From positions 1 through 45,412 of the IMG/VR virus record IMGVR_UViG_3300025164_000480: a stretch of 45,412 bases of DNA, one strand, 5' to 3'. Position numbers and translations under genes: made by a program. Positions 18,094 to 26,193 of this stretch are shown here, one piece after another; position 1 is the first letter of the stretch, and each line of letters begins with the position of its first letter. The notes below the pieces were generated by a model. It was not told the DNA's origin, searched no databases, and was given only the letters and a program-made list of their open reading frames with translations. This stretch comes from a virus.

Positions 18094-18125
18094 TGAACTT
18101 GTAGAAAATTTATACCCTCTTATAC

Positions 18126-18154
18126 TTGCTTTTTTGGGGGTTTTACCTTATACT
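18126..18154 (+). promoter_or_regulatory. Promoter of DNA metabolism operon
   Basis: TTGCTT (18126-18131), a 17-base spacer rich in T and G, and TATACT (18149-18154) form a good sigma-70-type promoter. The start would be near 18161, with about 33 bases of leader before the helicase ATG (18194), containing an aaaagg site. It is the first promoter after the lysis genes, so it likely begins an early or middle transcript covering recombination and replication genes. Confidence 0.65.
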
Positions 18155-18193
18155 ATAGGTACAGCATAAAAATTATGAGCAAAAGGCTTCAAA

Positions 18194-20131
18194 ATGAACT
18201 GGGATGATCCAATTTTAGTATTCAAAGCTCTAGTTTTACTCCATAGCTTCCAAACTGTAACTGAACAGGTATCAGGAGAAACTATAGAGAGAAATTATGC
18301 TGGATTTAATGCAATAGATTCACCAGTTATGACATCCATTGTAGAATGGATAAACGGGGGAAAGCCTGTAACAGAAAAACAATTCAATTTCGTTGCAAAA
18401 ACAATAAAGAAATATCAAGGTCAATTCGACGTTATTGATTTAGATAGAATAAATTTACCAGAAACATTTAGGCTGGTAGAGGCGAAACAAAGTTCTAATA
18501 ATTATCAGGGAAGAGTTTATTTTTCTAACGAGACTCTTTATTTTGAGCCTTATATTTTTCCGACCGCAGTAGTAAAAGAAATAGGATTTAAATGGGAAAA
18601 ACCTGCATGGAAAAAATATCCGGCTTATCCCGAAGACCTGGAAAAACTTTTCAATTTATTTTCGCACGCACTTATCGATCCCTCTGTAGAAAACTTAACC
18701 AAAAAAGATATAGCCAAAGATGGCTTTATATATCCAACAAAAATAATGGCACATCAGATAGAAGCAACTGGTTTCTTAGTTTATAATCCTAAATCTTTGT
18801 TGGCATTATCCCCTGGACTTGGCAAATCAGCTTGTGCTTTATTTGCTGCAAAGAGATTAGGCGGGAAAACATTAATTGTATGTCCAGTAAGTTTAATGTA
18901 TAACTGGAAGCGTGAAATCAAAAAGTGGATTGGTGAGACCGAAAATATAGAAATTTGGCATGGAGTCGTACGATTATCAGTACCGTGGACTATAACAAAT
19001 TATGAAACTATAGTCGGTCAATGGACTGACTGGGATGAAATAATCGACGAGAATTCTACTGGAAAGCCCAAGAAAAAGCGTATCAATTGGCGTTGTATCG
19101 TCGAGCATGACTATGATAATTTAATTGTAGACGAATCTTTAATGATAAAGAATAGGAAAGCTATACGCTCAAACGCTATTTCTACGCTTGCAGGGTCCTT
19201 TAAAAGAGTATGGTTACTTAGTGGAGCTCCTACCAGCAGAACTTTAGACGATCTTTTTATGCAATTTAGAACTATCGATCCGAAAAGATTCTCTTCTTAT
19301 TGGAAATTTGCAAAAGAATATTGCCATGTAATCCAAAATCAATGGGGATGGCAAATACTTTCTAATAAACCTGAAGCATATAACCGTATCAAGAAAGAAT
19401 ATTCTAATATATTCTTTGCCAGAACTATGGAGCAAGTTCTTCCCGACATTCCTGATTGGATTATAGAAGCCATAGAAATACCTATGAATAAAATTCAATT
19501 CAAACATTACAGGGAAATTCAAGAAGAACTAAAAACAGAGCTTCCAAATGGCGATATAGTCTTGGCTCAAAATATTTTAGTCAAGATTTTACGCTGGCTT
19601 CAAGTGTCCAGCAATCCAGTTTTAATTGGGGGTGAGAATTCAAGCTCAAAATGGGATTCTGCAAAAGAGTTACTTCAATTTGTAGACTTTCCTATCATAA
19701 TATGGACTTCGTTTTTGAAAACTGCAAGTTTATTCACTAAAGAACTACGCTCGTTGAAATTAAAGGTAGCACCATTAACAGGTGAAACTCCACCGTCAGT
19801 TAGAGATAAAATTGTAACTGATTTTCAGAACGGTAATTTAGATGTTATTATTGCTCATCCTGGTGTTGGAAAGTACGGTCATACTTTGACAGCTTGCAGG
19901 ACAGCTATTTATTTAGAGCGAGATTACAATGGCGACAACTTTTATCAAAGTATGTATCGTATAAAAAGAATAGGGACAAATCATTCTCCGTATGTTGTAA
20001 AACTTTTGGCGACCAAGCCAGATGGAGACACAAATACTATAGATTGTTTAATTGACCAAGTTTTACATGCAAAATCATCAGCAGTCAAAAAATTAACAAC
20101 AGGTATGATAAGAGAATTATTGTATGACTAA
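18194..20131 (+). CDS. SNF2-type SF2 DNA helicase
   Basis: A 645-residue protein with superfamily 2 helicase motifs in order. Walker A is the variant PGLGKS (residues 207-212), motif Ia is LIVCPVSLMYNW (227-238), motif II is VDES (312-315), motif III is LLSGAPTS (341-348), and QSMYRIKRIG near 590 is motif VI. The leading Q-box region (MAHQIEA near 185) and spacing match SNF2-like phage helicases, which remodel forks or displace proteins rather than acting as replicative ring helicases. The N-terminal 160 residues are phage-specific. It starts the operon and its stop overlaps the next ATG by 8 bases. Motif II is DES rather than DEAH, as in several phage members. Confidence 0.85.
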   Translation: MNWDDPILVFKALVLLHSFQTVTEQVSGETIERNYAGFNAIDSPVMTSIVEWINGGKPVTEKQFNFVAKTIKKYQGQFDVIDLDRINLPETFRLVEAKQSSNNYQGRVYFSNETLYFEPYIFPTAVVKEIGFKWEKPAWKKYPAYPEDLEKLFNLFSHALIDPSVENLTKKDIAKDGFIYPTKIMAHQIEATGFLVYNPKSLLALSPGLGKSACALFAAKRLGGKTLIVCPVSLMYNWKREIKKWIGETENIEIWHGVVRLSVPWTITNYETIVGQWTDWDEIIDENSTGKPKKKRINWRCIVEHDYDNLIVDESLMIKNRKAIRSNAISTLAGSFKRVWLLSGAPTSRTLDDLFMQFRTIDPKRFSSYWKFAKEYCHVIQNQWGWQILSNKPEAYNRIKKEYSNIFFARTMEQVLPDIPDWIIEAIEIPMNKIQFKHYREIQEELKTELPNGDIVLAQNILVKILRWLQVSSNPVLIGGENSSSKWDSAKELLQFVDFPIIIWTSFLKTASLFTKELRSLKLKVAPLTGETPPSVRDKIVTDFQNGNLDVIIAHPGVGKYGHTLTACRTAIYLERDYNGDNFYQSMYRIKRIGTNHSPYVVKLLATKPDGDTNTIDCLIDQVLHAKSSAVKKLTTGMIRELLYD

Positions 20132-20423
20132 ATTTAAGCGTATATTCATAACGCAACCAACTAAATATGATTTGAGTGTTCTTAATAATTATGCAGATGA
20201 ACTTATCTATGTTACTTCTGGTCTTGAACCTCTGGAAAGAATAGAAGAGTCGGTAGAAATAAACATGCAAGAATTCAATCCGGCAATCGATGCTATCGTA
20301 CCAATAGGCAGGGCGACCGGAGTCTTGATAATGAGTTTTGTAATAGCAAGAAGGCTTAATGGTCAAAAAATAAACGTAGGAGTTCATAAGGGAAAGGGGT
20401 CGTATGAGTTCATTAAAGTTTGA
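20124..20423 (+). CDS. Hypothetical protein in recombination operon
   Basis: A 99-residue alpha/beta protein. The opening (KRIFITQPTKYDLSVL) looks like a Rossmann-type first strand, and an acidic middle is followed by PIGRATGVLIMSF and VGVHKGKGSYEF segments. I do not recognise the family. It overlaps the helicase by 8 bases and the Cas4-like nuclease by 20 bases, so it is translated with them and probably serves recombination or repair. There is no metal-binding cluster or membrane segment. Confidence 0.6.
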   Translation: MTKFKRIFITQPTKYDLSVLNNYADELIYVTSGLEPLERIEESVEINMQEFNPAIDAIVPIGRATGVLIMSFVIARRLNGQKINVGVHKGKGSYEFIKV

Positions 20424-21273
20424 GCGAGCATTGTCTCACACAAGTATAAGCTCGTTTAAATGGTGCAAATTTCAATATTATTTGAAATACATCCAAAATT
20501 ATGCTCCTCTTCCTAGTATAGGTCAAATTAGAGGTAACGTTGGGCACAAAGCATTGGGAGAATGGTATAGAACAAAAGATGGAAGTAGAGCTTATGCAGT
20601 AGCTTCTGAAGCTATAAGTCAGTATGAAGAATTAATTCGAGAATCCTTAGAAGAAGAGTGGGAATTATTATCAGTAATTATTCCAAGATATTTTAGTTGG
20701 GCGTTAGATAATGACAATTTTAAAGAAGTCCTAGCAATTGAGGAAAAATTTGAATTAGAATTGGGTGGATTTAGATTAATAGGATATATAGATGGTATCG
20801 TTCGCGATCAGCAAAATGTTTTGTGGTTATTAGAGCATAAATTTTTGAAGCGTGTAAGTACAGGTCATTTAGATCTTGACCCACAAGTCAGTTTATATAT
20901 TTATGCTGCAAGGAAAATGGGCTATGATGTCAGGGGGGTTTTATATAATATTATAAGAGTAGCAAAAGGCGGAAAGGCAGAAACAGAACCAGTTGTAAGA
21001 GTTCCCCTTTACAGGAATTACGAGGGACTGCAAGTAATCGAAGTTGAATTACAAAGAGTGCTTGAAGAAATTTATGCATTTCATCAAGATCCTGAACCCA
21101 AGCTATACAGAAATGAAACTGAGAAATGTGCCTGGGGCTGTGGATTTTTCCATGCTTGCTTATCTCTAAATGACTCGGGAGAGTGCGAGTCTGTTTTGAA
21201 ACTTCTGCCCAAAAGGATAGAAGAACTTGAAGTATATCCAGATATGAATTCAGGAGTTGAAGACAATGACTGA
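20404..21273 (+). CDS. Cas4/RecB-type PD-(D/E)XK exonuclease with Fe-S cysteines
   Basis: A 289-residue nuclease of the Cas4/RecB PD-(D/E)XK family. The active-site pattern is present: His48 (GNVGHKA), Asp130 (GYIDG) and Glu144-x-Lys146 (LLEHKFL), followed by a QVSLYIYA helix. Cys21 with Cys242, Cys246 and Cys252 matches the one-plus-three cysteine layout of the iron-sulfur cluster in Cas4 and AddB nucleases; a further Cys261 is close by. It begins with the SHTSISSFKWCKFQYYL motif typical of these enzymes. With the adjacent Sak4-like ATPase and SSB it would supply resected ends for phage recombination. No cas genes or arrays are nearby, so it is not a CRISPR adaptation gene. Confidence 0.85.
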   Translation: MSSLKFERALSHTSISSFKWCKFQYYLKYIQNYAPLPSIGQIRGNVGHKALGEWYRTKDGSRAYAVASEAISQYEELIRESLEEEWELLSVIIPRYFSWALDNDNFKEVLAIEEKFELELGGFRLIGYIDGIVRDQQNVLWLLEHKFLKRVSTGHLDLDPQVSLYIYAARKMGYDVRGVLYNIIRVAKGGKAETEPVVRVPLYRNYEGLQVIEVELQRVLEEIYAFHQDPEPKLYRNETEKCAWGCGFFHACLSLNDSGECESVLKLLPKRIEELEVYPDMNSGVEDND

Positions 21274-22084
21274 TATAGAAGTAGAGGTTGTTGGAACAGA
21301 GGGAGCAGAACTAAAAGCTCCGAAAGCTATTGCCTGGGCTAAAAATGCTCAAGATTTTGGCATTAACATTGAGATCGTTGAGGGAGTATTCAATCCGAAC
21401 GAGGTAAAATTTTTGGTTTACGGAGAAAGTGGTTGTGGAAAAACCGTTTTAGCATCCACATTTCCTGCTGCTATTTTTATTGATATAGATCACGGTATGG
21501 CTTCTATCAGAAACAGGGTAGCTAGAATAGATGTAAATACCGTAGATGCAGTAGAGGGTTGGGATCAAGTTACGCAAACTATAGATTATCTGGCAACCAC
21601 ATCACACCCATTTAAAACCTTAGTTATTGATTCCATTAATGAATTACAAGAACTTGCAAAAAGAGCAATTGTCCTAAAATATCCAAGCATACGAAGGGCA
21701 TACGAGAATTTGCCAAGTCAATCCGATTATGGTAAACTCTTAGATGATTATGACAAGGCTGTTCGGAAAGCTAAAGCTCTGTCAATGAACGTTGTTTATA
21801 TCGGAAATGTAGCACCCCAAGAATTTGAGACTGATATGGTTCAACCACAGCTCATAGGAAAGCATAGTGCAAAAACTATGACGAGAATGGTTGACGTTGT
21901 CGGATATTTGTATAGAATGGAGACCGGAGACCAAAAGAAAGGAAGGAATATAGTATTTGATGCATCAAACTATGTAACCAAAGATCGCAGCGGAGTTTTG
22001 CCTCCTGCTATAGCAGATCCAAGTTATACACAAATGTACGAATATTGGAAACTTAGGCTTCCAGAAAACTTAAAAGGAGAATAA
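21266..22084 (+). CDS. Sak4-like RecA-fold recombinase ATPase
   Basis: A 272-residue single-domain P-loop ATPase. Walker A is GESGCGKT (residues 53-60) and Walker B is LVIDS (119-123), preceded by the FIDIDHG strand. This is the AAA_24 / Sak4 group of phage single-strand annealing proteins related to RAD51/RecA. The ATG at 21266 is used because it lies 9 bases after a ggag site and overlaps the nuclease stop (ATGACTGA). A TTG at 21257 is unlikely. The next gene, an SSB-like protein, is a usual partner of Sak4, which works with SSB in annealing. Confidence 0.8.
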   Translation: MTDIEVEVVGTEGAELKAPKAIAWAKNAQDFGINIEIVEGVFNPNEVKFLVYGESGCGKTVLASTFPAAIFIDIDHGMASIRNRVARIDVNTVDAVEGWDQVTQTIDYLATTSHPFKTLVIDSINELQELAKRAIVLKYPSIRRAYENLPSQSDYGKLLDDYDKAVRKAKALSMNVVYIGNVAPQEFETDMVQPQLIGKHSAKTMTRMVDVVGYLYRMETGDQKKGRNIVFDASNYVTKDRSGVLPPAIADPSYTQMYEYWKLRLPENLKGE

Positions 22085-22087
22085 AAA

Positions 22088-22516
22088 ATGAACGACAGCT
22101 TTATTATTGATTTCAAAAGAGACTCAAATCTACCAGCATTAGGCACGCATACGTTCAAAATATCCGAGTATAAACCTAATGTCGGTCCTCAAGGACCTTA
22201 TTGGGGATATCGATGCACGATTACTGATAACTCTCCCGACCGTGGCAAGACCATTTTTTTGACCATTAGCCTCAGTGAGGCTGCTGCTTGGAAGAGGAAT
22301 GAATTTTTGGACGCTATAGGTGCTCCAAAAGGCGGTCGTGGAGACGGCTCAAAATTTTTGGGGAAGTATTTCCGTGGAACAGTTGCTCATGATAAAGAAA
22401 GGAATGCTGCCGTTATCAGTAATATGATGCCTCATGACGGAACTACTTTACATGTTGAAGTAGAGACCCCTACACAAACTCCGTTAGAAATTCCAGAGGA
22501 CGACATTCCGTTCTAA
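22088..22516 (+). CDS. Single-stranded DNA-binding protein-like (DUF669-type)
   Basis: A 142-residue protein with a beta-barrel-like body and a C-terminal acidic tip EIPEDDIPF, the hallmark through which SSB proteins recruit partner enzymes. The body has a YWGYRCTI strand and a FLGKYFRGTV strand, like DUF669/SSB-like proteins that follow phage recombinases. It probably coats single-stranded DNA in replication and recombination with the adjacent Sak4-like ATPase. It begins after aaggagaataaaaa and is followed by a terminator-like hairpin, so it may be made in excess over the RuvC-like gene. The OB-fold itself cannot be proved by reading. Confidence 0.75.
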   Translation: MNDSFIIDFKRDSNLPALGTHTFKISEYKPNVGPQGPYWGYRCTITDNSPDRGKTIFLTISLSEAAAWKRNEFLDAIGAPKGGRGDGSKFLGKYFRGTVAHDKERNAAVISNMMPHDGTTLHVEVETPTQTPLEIPEDDIPF

Positions 22517-22523
22517 TTATACC

Positions 22524-22548
22524 GAGGGGAATTTATTTTCCCCTCTTT
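22524..22548 (+). terminator. Intrinsic terminator after SSB gene
   Basis: GAGGGGAA (22524-22531) pairs with TTCCCCTC (22538-22545) across a TTTATT loop, followed by TTT. The stem is strong and the U-tract short, so termination is probably partial, letting some transcripts continue into the RuvC-like and nucleotide genes. Confidence 0.6.
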
Positions 22549-22558
22549 GCAATTATTT

Positions 22559-22942
22559 ATGATAATTGTTAGTGTTGATTTAGGTATTCATACCGGAATA
22601 TATTGCTCCGATTGGAATGAGCAAAAAATGTCGTTTGGTACTTCATTACAGGTTACGCTAGAAATTAAAGCGGTTGAAAAATTTTTGGTAAAATTGTCGC
22701 CAGAATTAATAATTTTAGAGCGAATGCCCCCTGCGCTATCTGGAGTTTTAGCCAGAACGTATCAAAATATATTGCGTGATTATCAGGTACAGCTAATTTC
22801 TCCTTCAGAGTGGAAACCGTATGCTGAAAGATATGGAGATAACTTACGTGGATCTACTAAACATGAACGGGATGCATTGGCTATCTTTCAATATTGGTTT
22901 TGGTTAAAGGAAAATAAAAAATGGACTTATCAAGAAAGATAG
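22559..22942 (+). CDS. RuvC-like Holliday junction nuclease
   Basis: A 127-residue RNase H-fold nuclease of the RuvC/phage resolvase type. The acidic residues are placed as expected: Asp7 in SVDLG, Glu54 in LIILERMPP, and Asp105 in KHERDALAI. It would resolve branched DNA made by the recombination genes upstream before packaging. ATG at 22559 is chosen over an upstream TTG (22547) that lies in the terminator tail. The ribosome binding site is weak. Its last 22 bases overlap the FAD oxidoreductase gene. Confidence 0.75.
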   Translation: MIIVSVDLGIHTGIYCSDWNEQKMSFGTSLQVTLEIKAVEKFLVKLSPELIILERMPPALSGVLARTYQNILRDYQVQLISPSEWKPYAERYGDNLRGSTKHERDALAIFQYWFWLKENKKWTYQER

Positions 22943-23763
22943 CTATAGTTGGTGGTGGCATTGCTGCTGCCTATACTTATCGTGCTGTTATTGACACGGG
23001 ATTTTCTGATATCACAGTTTTTGGTGGAGATTTCAAGAAACCTATTGGTGGGGCATTTTGGCTTAGATGGTTGCCAGAACAACTTTCGAAAAAAGTAAAA
23101 AGTTCTACAATTTTTATTCAGACTGTAGGTTCAGCAGAAGTTTACATGAGAAATCAATGGGGCGAAAAATTTCAACATTATCCGTCATCTTTTCCAAAAG
23201 GGCTAAGACAAGATATTAAAGATCCGGACTTCAAAACAGAGATTGGATACGATCCTGGACATTGTTGGGATTATTTGTGGGGTCAGGATTTAAATTTCGT
23301 ACGAAAGTTTTTCACTGAAAATGAGGATTTTATCGATTTGCTAGGAGAATTTGATGTAGTTTTATCAACGATTGCATTACCTATGGATAAGAGGTCATGG
23401 TTAGATAAAGTTTATGAAAGAACAATAGTCTCAGCATCAAAACTTAAGAATGCTGCGAATAATGTTGTATATGTAGGATTGGATGATTCAAGTATAATAA
23501 GATTTTCGTATGTATGGGGAAAGACTTTTTATGAAATAGGCTATAATAAAGTCGTAAACTTAGACGTTATATATAAAAAGTATAGCGAAGATTCCGTACA
23601 ATTGCATAAATTTCCGGACATTATGCCGGATGTTCCTGCTGTACCTATGATTTCCGATCTTTCGGATAGACTTTTTCTTATCGGGAGATATGCCCAATGG
23701 AACAGAACTCTACTGTCACACGAATGTTACAAGATTACGCAGGAGATATTGGCGAATCTTTAA
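22921..23763 (+). CDS. FAD-dependent oxidoreductase-like protein
   Basis: A 280-residue protein opening with a dinucleotide-binding Rossmann motif, IAIVGGGIAAAYTYRAV (Gly11-13), followed by an acidic-like turn at FGGDF. Near the C-terminus FLIGRYAQW (about 253-260) looks like the FAD-contacting GR-x-x-x-W end of UDP-galactopyranose mutase or amine-oxidase-type flavoproteins. Such enzymes are rare in phages. It precedes the MazG-HAD fusion, DUF1599-like and ThyX genes, so a role in nucleotide or DNA-base modification, or in supplying reduced flavin, is possible. The substrate is unknown. The family call relies on the two end motifs. It overlaps the next gene by 67 bases. Confidence 0.65.
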   Translation: MDLSRKIAIVGGGIAAAYTYRAVIDTGFSDITVFGGDFKKPIGGAFWLRWLPEQLSKKVKSSTIFIQTVGSAEVYMRNQWGEKFQHYPSSFPKGLRQDIKDPDFKTEIGYDPGHCWDYLWGQDLNFVRKFFTENEDFIDLLGEFDVVLSTIALPMDKRSWLDKVYERTIVSASKLKNAANNVVYVGLDDSSIIRFSYVWGKTFYEIGYNKVVNLDVIYKKYSEDSVQLHKFPDIMPDVPAVPMISDLSDRLFLIGRYAQWNRTLLSHECYKITQEILANL

Positions 23764-24710
23764 GACATTTATGGTTAAAGCAAGACGCTTATAATTCTTT
23801 AATTAAAGATATACAGTTAGAAAGAGACCCTATAGAGTGGACAAAAACTTATCTATTGGGCATGGTAAGTGAAGTTGACGAAATATTGCGCAATATTCAA
23901 TGGAAATTACACAAAAAAGATAATCCAAAACTTAGTCTAACAAATATCGGATTTGAATTCGCAGATTTAACCAAGTACATTTTTTCTTTATGGCAAGTCT
24001 GGGGATTTTCCCCAGAACAAATGTTAGCATTTATTGATTTGAAGTCTAAAATGTTACATTTGATGTTAGCCCAAGAATCAGTTATATTGAGTAAAAATAT
24101 TGTTATAAGTGATATTGACGGTGTATTGGCTGACTGGCGTTTAGAAATAAAACGGTGGTTTGAAAATAGTTCTAGTAAAAAATTATTCGATACAAGTAAT
24201 TCTCTGCTAATCGATGTTGATCTAGCCCTATCCTATCCTGAATACAACGCTATGAAAGAAGAATTTGAAAGTATTGGAGGATATGCTACATTGCCTGCAT
24301 ATATTGACGGAATTAAAACAATAAAGAAATTGAAATTATCAAATTATTCATTTGTTGCTTCAACAGCCAGACCATATAAACAATATGAACGTATATGGTT
24401 GGATACTTATTTCTGGCTTGAAGAGAATGAAATATTTCCACATATACTGCAAATGAGCTCTTTCGAAAGAGTCCTATTTGCTAACGAGCTCAGAAGGCTC
24501 GGTCATCATGTTATTTTACTTGAGGATAATCCTGAGATAGCCTTGCGAGCAGCTAATACAGGTATTCGTGTTTATGTTAAACGTCAAAAGTATAACGAGT
24601 ATTTAAATCATGAAAACATAGTTATACTAGATGACCTTTACAATTTAATCCAAAAAGAACAGGAGGAAGGTTATTTGCAAGATTTTGTAGAAAGCTATAT
24701 AAGTCCATAA
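23697..24710 (+). CDS. MazG/dUTPase-like plus HAD nucleotidase fusion
   Basis: A 337-residue two-domain enzyme. Residues about 30-130 are an all-alpha NTP pyrophosphatase of the MazG/dimeric dUTPase type, with metal-binding acids in SEVDEIL (Glu59, Glu62) and FEFADL (Glu87, Asp90). Residues 134-310 are a HAD phosphatase with DIDGVLAD (Asp139, Asp141), STARP (Thr223) and LLEDNPE (Glu276, Asp277), most like 5'(3')-deoxyribonucleotidases. Together they could turn an NTP into a monophosphate and then a nucleoside, sanitising or redirecting a nucleotide. The ATG at 23697 has a gggag 9 bases upstream; a second ATG lies at 23724. Its start lies inside the FAD gene and its stop is 20 bases before the next gene. 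Confidence 0.8.
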   Translation: MEQNSTVTRMLQDYAGDIGESLRHLWLKQDAYNSLIKDIQLERDPIEWTKTYLLGMVSEVDEILRNIQWKLHKKDNPKLSLTNIGFEFADLTKYIFSLWQVWGFSPEQMLAFIDLKSKMLHLMLAQESVILSKNIVISDIDGVLADWRLEIKRWFENSSSKKLFDTSNSLLIDVDLALSYPEYNAMKEEFESIGGYATLPAYIDGIKTIKKLKLSNYSFVASTARPYKQYERIWLDTYFWLEENEIFPHILQMSSFERVLFANELRRLGHHVILLEDNPEIALRAANTGIRVYVKRQKYNEYLNHENIVILDDLYNLIQKEQEEGYLQDFVESYISP

Positions 24711-24730
24711 AATTATTCAAGGAGACATAA

Positions 24731-25102
24731 ATGTTCAAAAAGCCAAATGATCCACAAGAAGTTAATGAAGTACCAGAAACTGCAAAAACAGAAGGAACAA
24801 AACAAGTCCCTGAATGGCACTTGAAAAGATTAGCTCAATTTGATAGAGCTTGTAGTGCCGGAAAAACTATATTTGACCATAAAAATCTTGTCTATAATGA
24901 TGCTTTTGCAGAGGGCGGTCTCCTCGGAGTTGTAATTGAACTTAGGGGACTAGCCAAACGATTGCATCACATGGTTGTCAAAGATAGTGGTCACGGGTCT
25001 AATACTGATCAAGCCCTTATTTTGGAGCTATTAAAAGATTTGCACAATTACTCTGCTATGGGGATGATGACCGTAGCGGATAAAAACTATGATGGGACTT
25101 AG
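24731..25102 (+). CDS. DUF1599-like (Nmad1-type) protein
   Basis: A 123-residue helical protein after an aaggagacataa site. The pattern FD-RAC near 37, YNDAFAEGGLLGVVIEL (about 54-70), KRLHHMV and LLKDLHNYSAM (about 97-107) resembles DUF1599, called nucleotide modification associated domain 1, which belongs to the MazG-like all-alpha group. These proteins often lie next to thymidylate synthases in phages with modified pyrimidines. Here it overlaps the ThyX gene by 14 bases. The first 25 residues are a flexible acidic extension. The assignment is moderate; another MazG-like protein is the alternative. Confidence 0.6.
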   Translation: MFKKPNDPQEVNEVPETAKTEGTKQVPEWHLKRLAQFDRACSAGKTIFDHKNLVYNDAFAEGGLLGVVIELRGLAKRLHHMVVKDSGHGSNTDQALILELLKDLHNYSAMGMMTVADKNYDGT

Positions 25103-26009
25103 TCCTGTAGAAACATCAAAAGACACAATACTGTTTCTACAAAAGTTAGCAGCCTATAACAAATCCAAGGGGTTTGACGAGTCGTCGAATCCCTTGGAAG
25201 GGTTCAATTTTGACGAGGTAAAAATGCCGATCTTAGAAGAACTAAAATTTCATTCCGAAAAATTCGGGGATTGGTCTATACAATTTTGCGCTCCCCCTAT
25301 TGCTAGAGCAAGTTTAGTATCTTTCACTGAAAGTCCTTTGACAGTTATGTGGTTTGCTACGAGAGCATATAAGGGAATTTATTCAACATCTGTAGAGAGA
25401 ATAGAGGATTATGGCTTTGAGGATTCTTTGGAAGATATAGTCAAGACTAAATTGCAGACACCCTTAGAGATGATTCATACTCTTTGGTTATTACAAGACG
25501 TTTCTAGAGCATTTACGCATCAATTAGTTAGGTATCGCATAGGAACTGCATTTGTTCAAGAAAGTATGCGCTTCTTAGGAATGAAAGGAACGTATAAGGT
25601 TTTAGTAACTAATGATATACATACAGATTTTGGTAAATTTTCTGCGTATAAAACGGGCATAGCAGCAGCTATTTCTGCATACGTTAATTTATTAGAATCT
25701 GATGTTCCCAGTGAAGATGCAAGAGGAACCCTTCCAACAAATATTCTAACAAATATATTTTTTGACTGCTCTCTACGAACTTTGCAGGGAATATTTCCGC
25801 AAAGATTGTGTTGTCAAGCTCAACCTGGAGAGTGGCAACTAATCCTAAAAACCATGCGTGATCAGATAAAAATGAAAATGGGCGATAAGATTGAAGGATT
25901 ATTACGGTCACCATACGAATTAGGTAAGGACTGTGGCTATCGAGCTTCTTTTGATAGACCGTGTGTTTGGACTAAAAGGGAGAAAACTAATGCCGAAGAT
26001 AAAACTTGA
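25089..26009 (+). CDS. thyX: Flavin-dependent thymidylate synthase (ThyX)
   Basis: A 306-residue ThyX. The signature R-H-R-x7/8-S appears as RYR (148-150), then IGTAFVQES (Ser159) and Arg161, with a LVRYR context as in known ThyX. A typical RLCCQAQPGEWQ stretch lies near residue 237. ThyX methylates dUMP with methylene-tetrahydrofolate, FAD and NADPH to give dTMP. The signature His is Tyr here, a departure from most members. The N-terminal 40 residues precede the fold. It follows a possible dUTPase, so dUTP to dUMP to dTMP could be made by neighbouring genes. Start codon choice (25089 or 25092) is uncertain. Confidence 0.85.
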   Translation: MMGLSPVETSKDTILFLQKLAAYNKSKGFDESSNPLEGFNFDEVKMPILEELKFHSEKFGDWSIQFCAPPIARASLVSFTESPLTVMWFATRAYKGIYSTSVERIEDYGFEDSLEDIVKTKLQTPLEMIHTLWLLQDVSRAFTHQLVRYRIGTAFVQESMRFLGMKGTYKVLVTNDIHTDFGKFSAYKTGIAAAISAYVNLLESDVPSEDARGTLPTNILTNIFFDCSLRTLQGIFPQRLCCQAQPGEWQLILKTMRDQIKMKMGDKIEGLLRSPYELGKDCGYRASFDRPCVWTKREKTNAEDKT

Positions 26010-26193
26010 TGTATTAATCAGTGATAGTGAGATAGTCATTACTCCACAAGATACTAAGATTACGCAACGAAGACCGAAAACGTCTAGATCAGAACAGGCT
26101 ATTTTGTCAATTAAAGGAATTAATATGTGGAAGCCTTTCCAGCAGGTGGAAATAGAAGAGAAAGACTGGGACAATTATAATAGGAGAAGCTGA
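25990..26193 (+). CDS. Small basic hypothetical protein
   Basis: A 67-residue protein with an N-terminal strand-rich part (KIKLDVLISDSEIVITPQD) and a basic patch of Arg and Lys near residues 23-33. ATG 25990 is preferred because a gggag lies 7 bases upstream, at the end of ThyX; a longer form from 25933 would lie within ThyX. It overlaps ThyX by 20 bases and the next gene by one base, so it belongs to the same operon. No family is recognised. Confidence 0.55.
   Translation: MPKIKLDVLISDSEIVITPQDTKITQRRPKTSRSEQAILSIKGINMWKPFQQVEIEEKDWDNYNRRS

Noticed and set aside
18194-20131. Restriction or defence helicase
   Set aside because: No methylase, nuclease or specificity subunit adjoins it. It starts the phage recombination operon, so a replication or repair role is more likely.
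20404-21273. CRISPR adaptation Cas4
   Set aside because: There are no Cas1, Cas2 or repeat arrays. The neighbours are a Sak4-like ATPase and SSB, so a phage recombination nuclease fits better.
5873-21930. Recurring word GACCGGA
   Set aside because: It is moderately frequent, but it mostly reflects favoured ACC-GGA and GAC-CGG codon neighbours in Gly-rich late genes. It is not strand-specific enough to claim.
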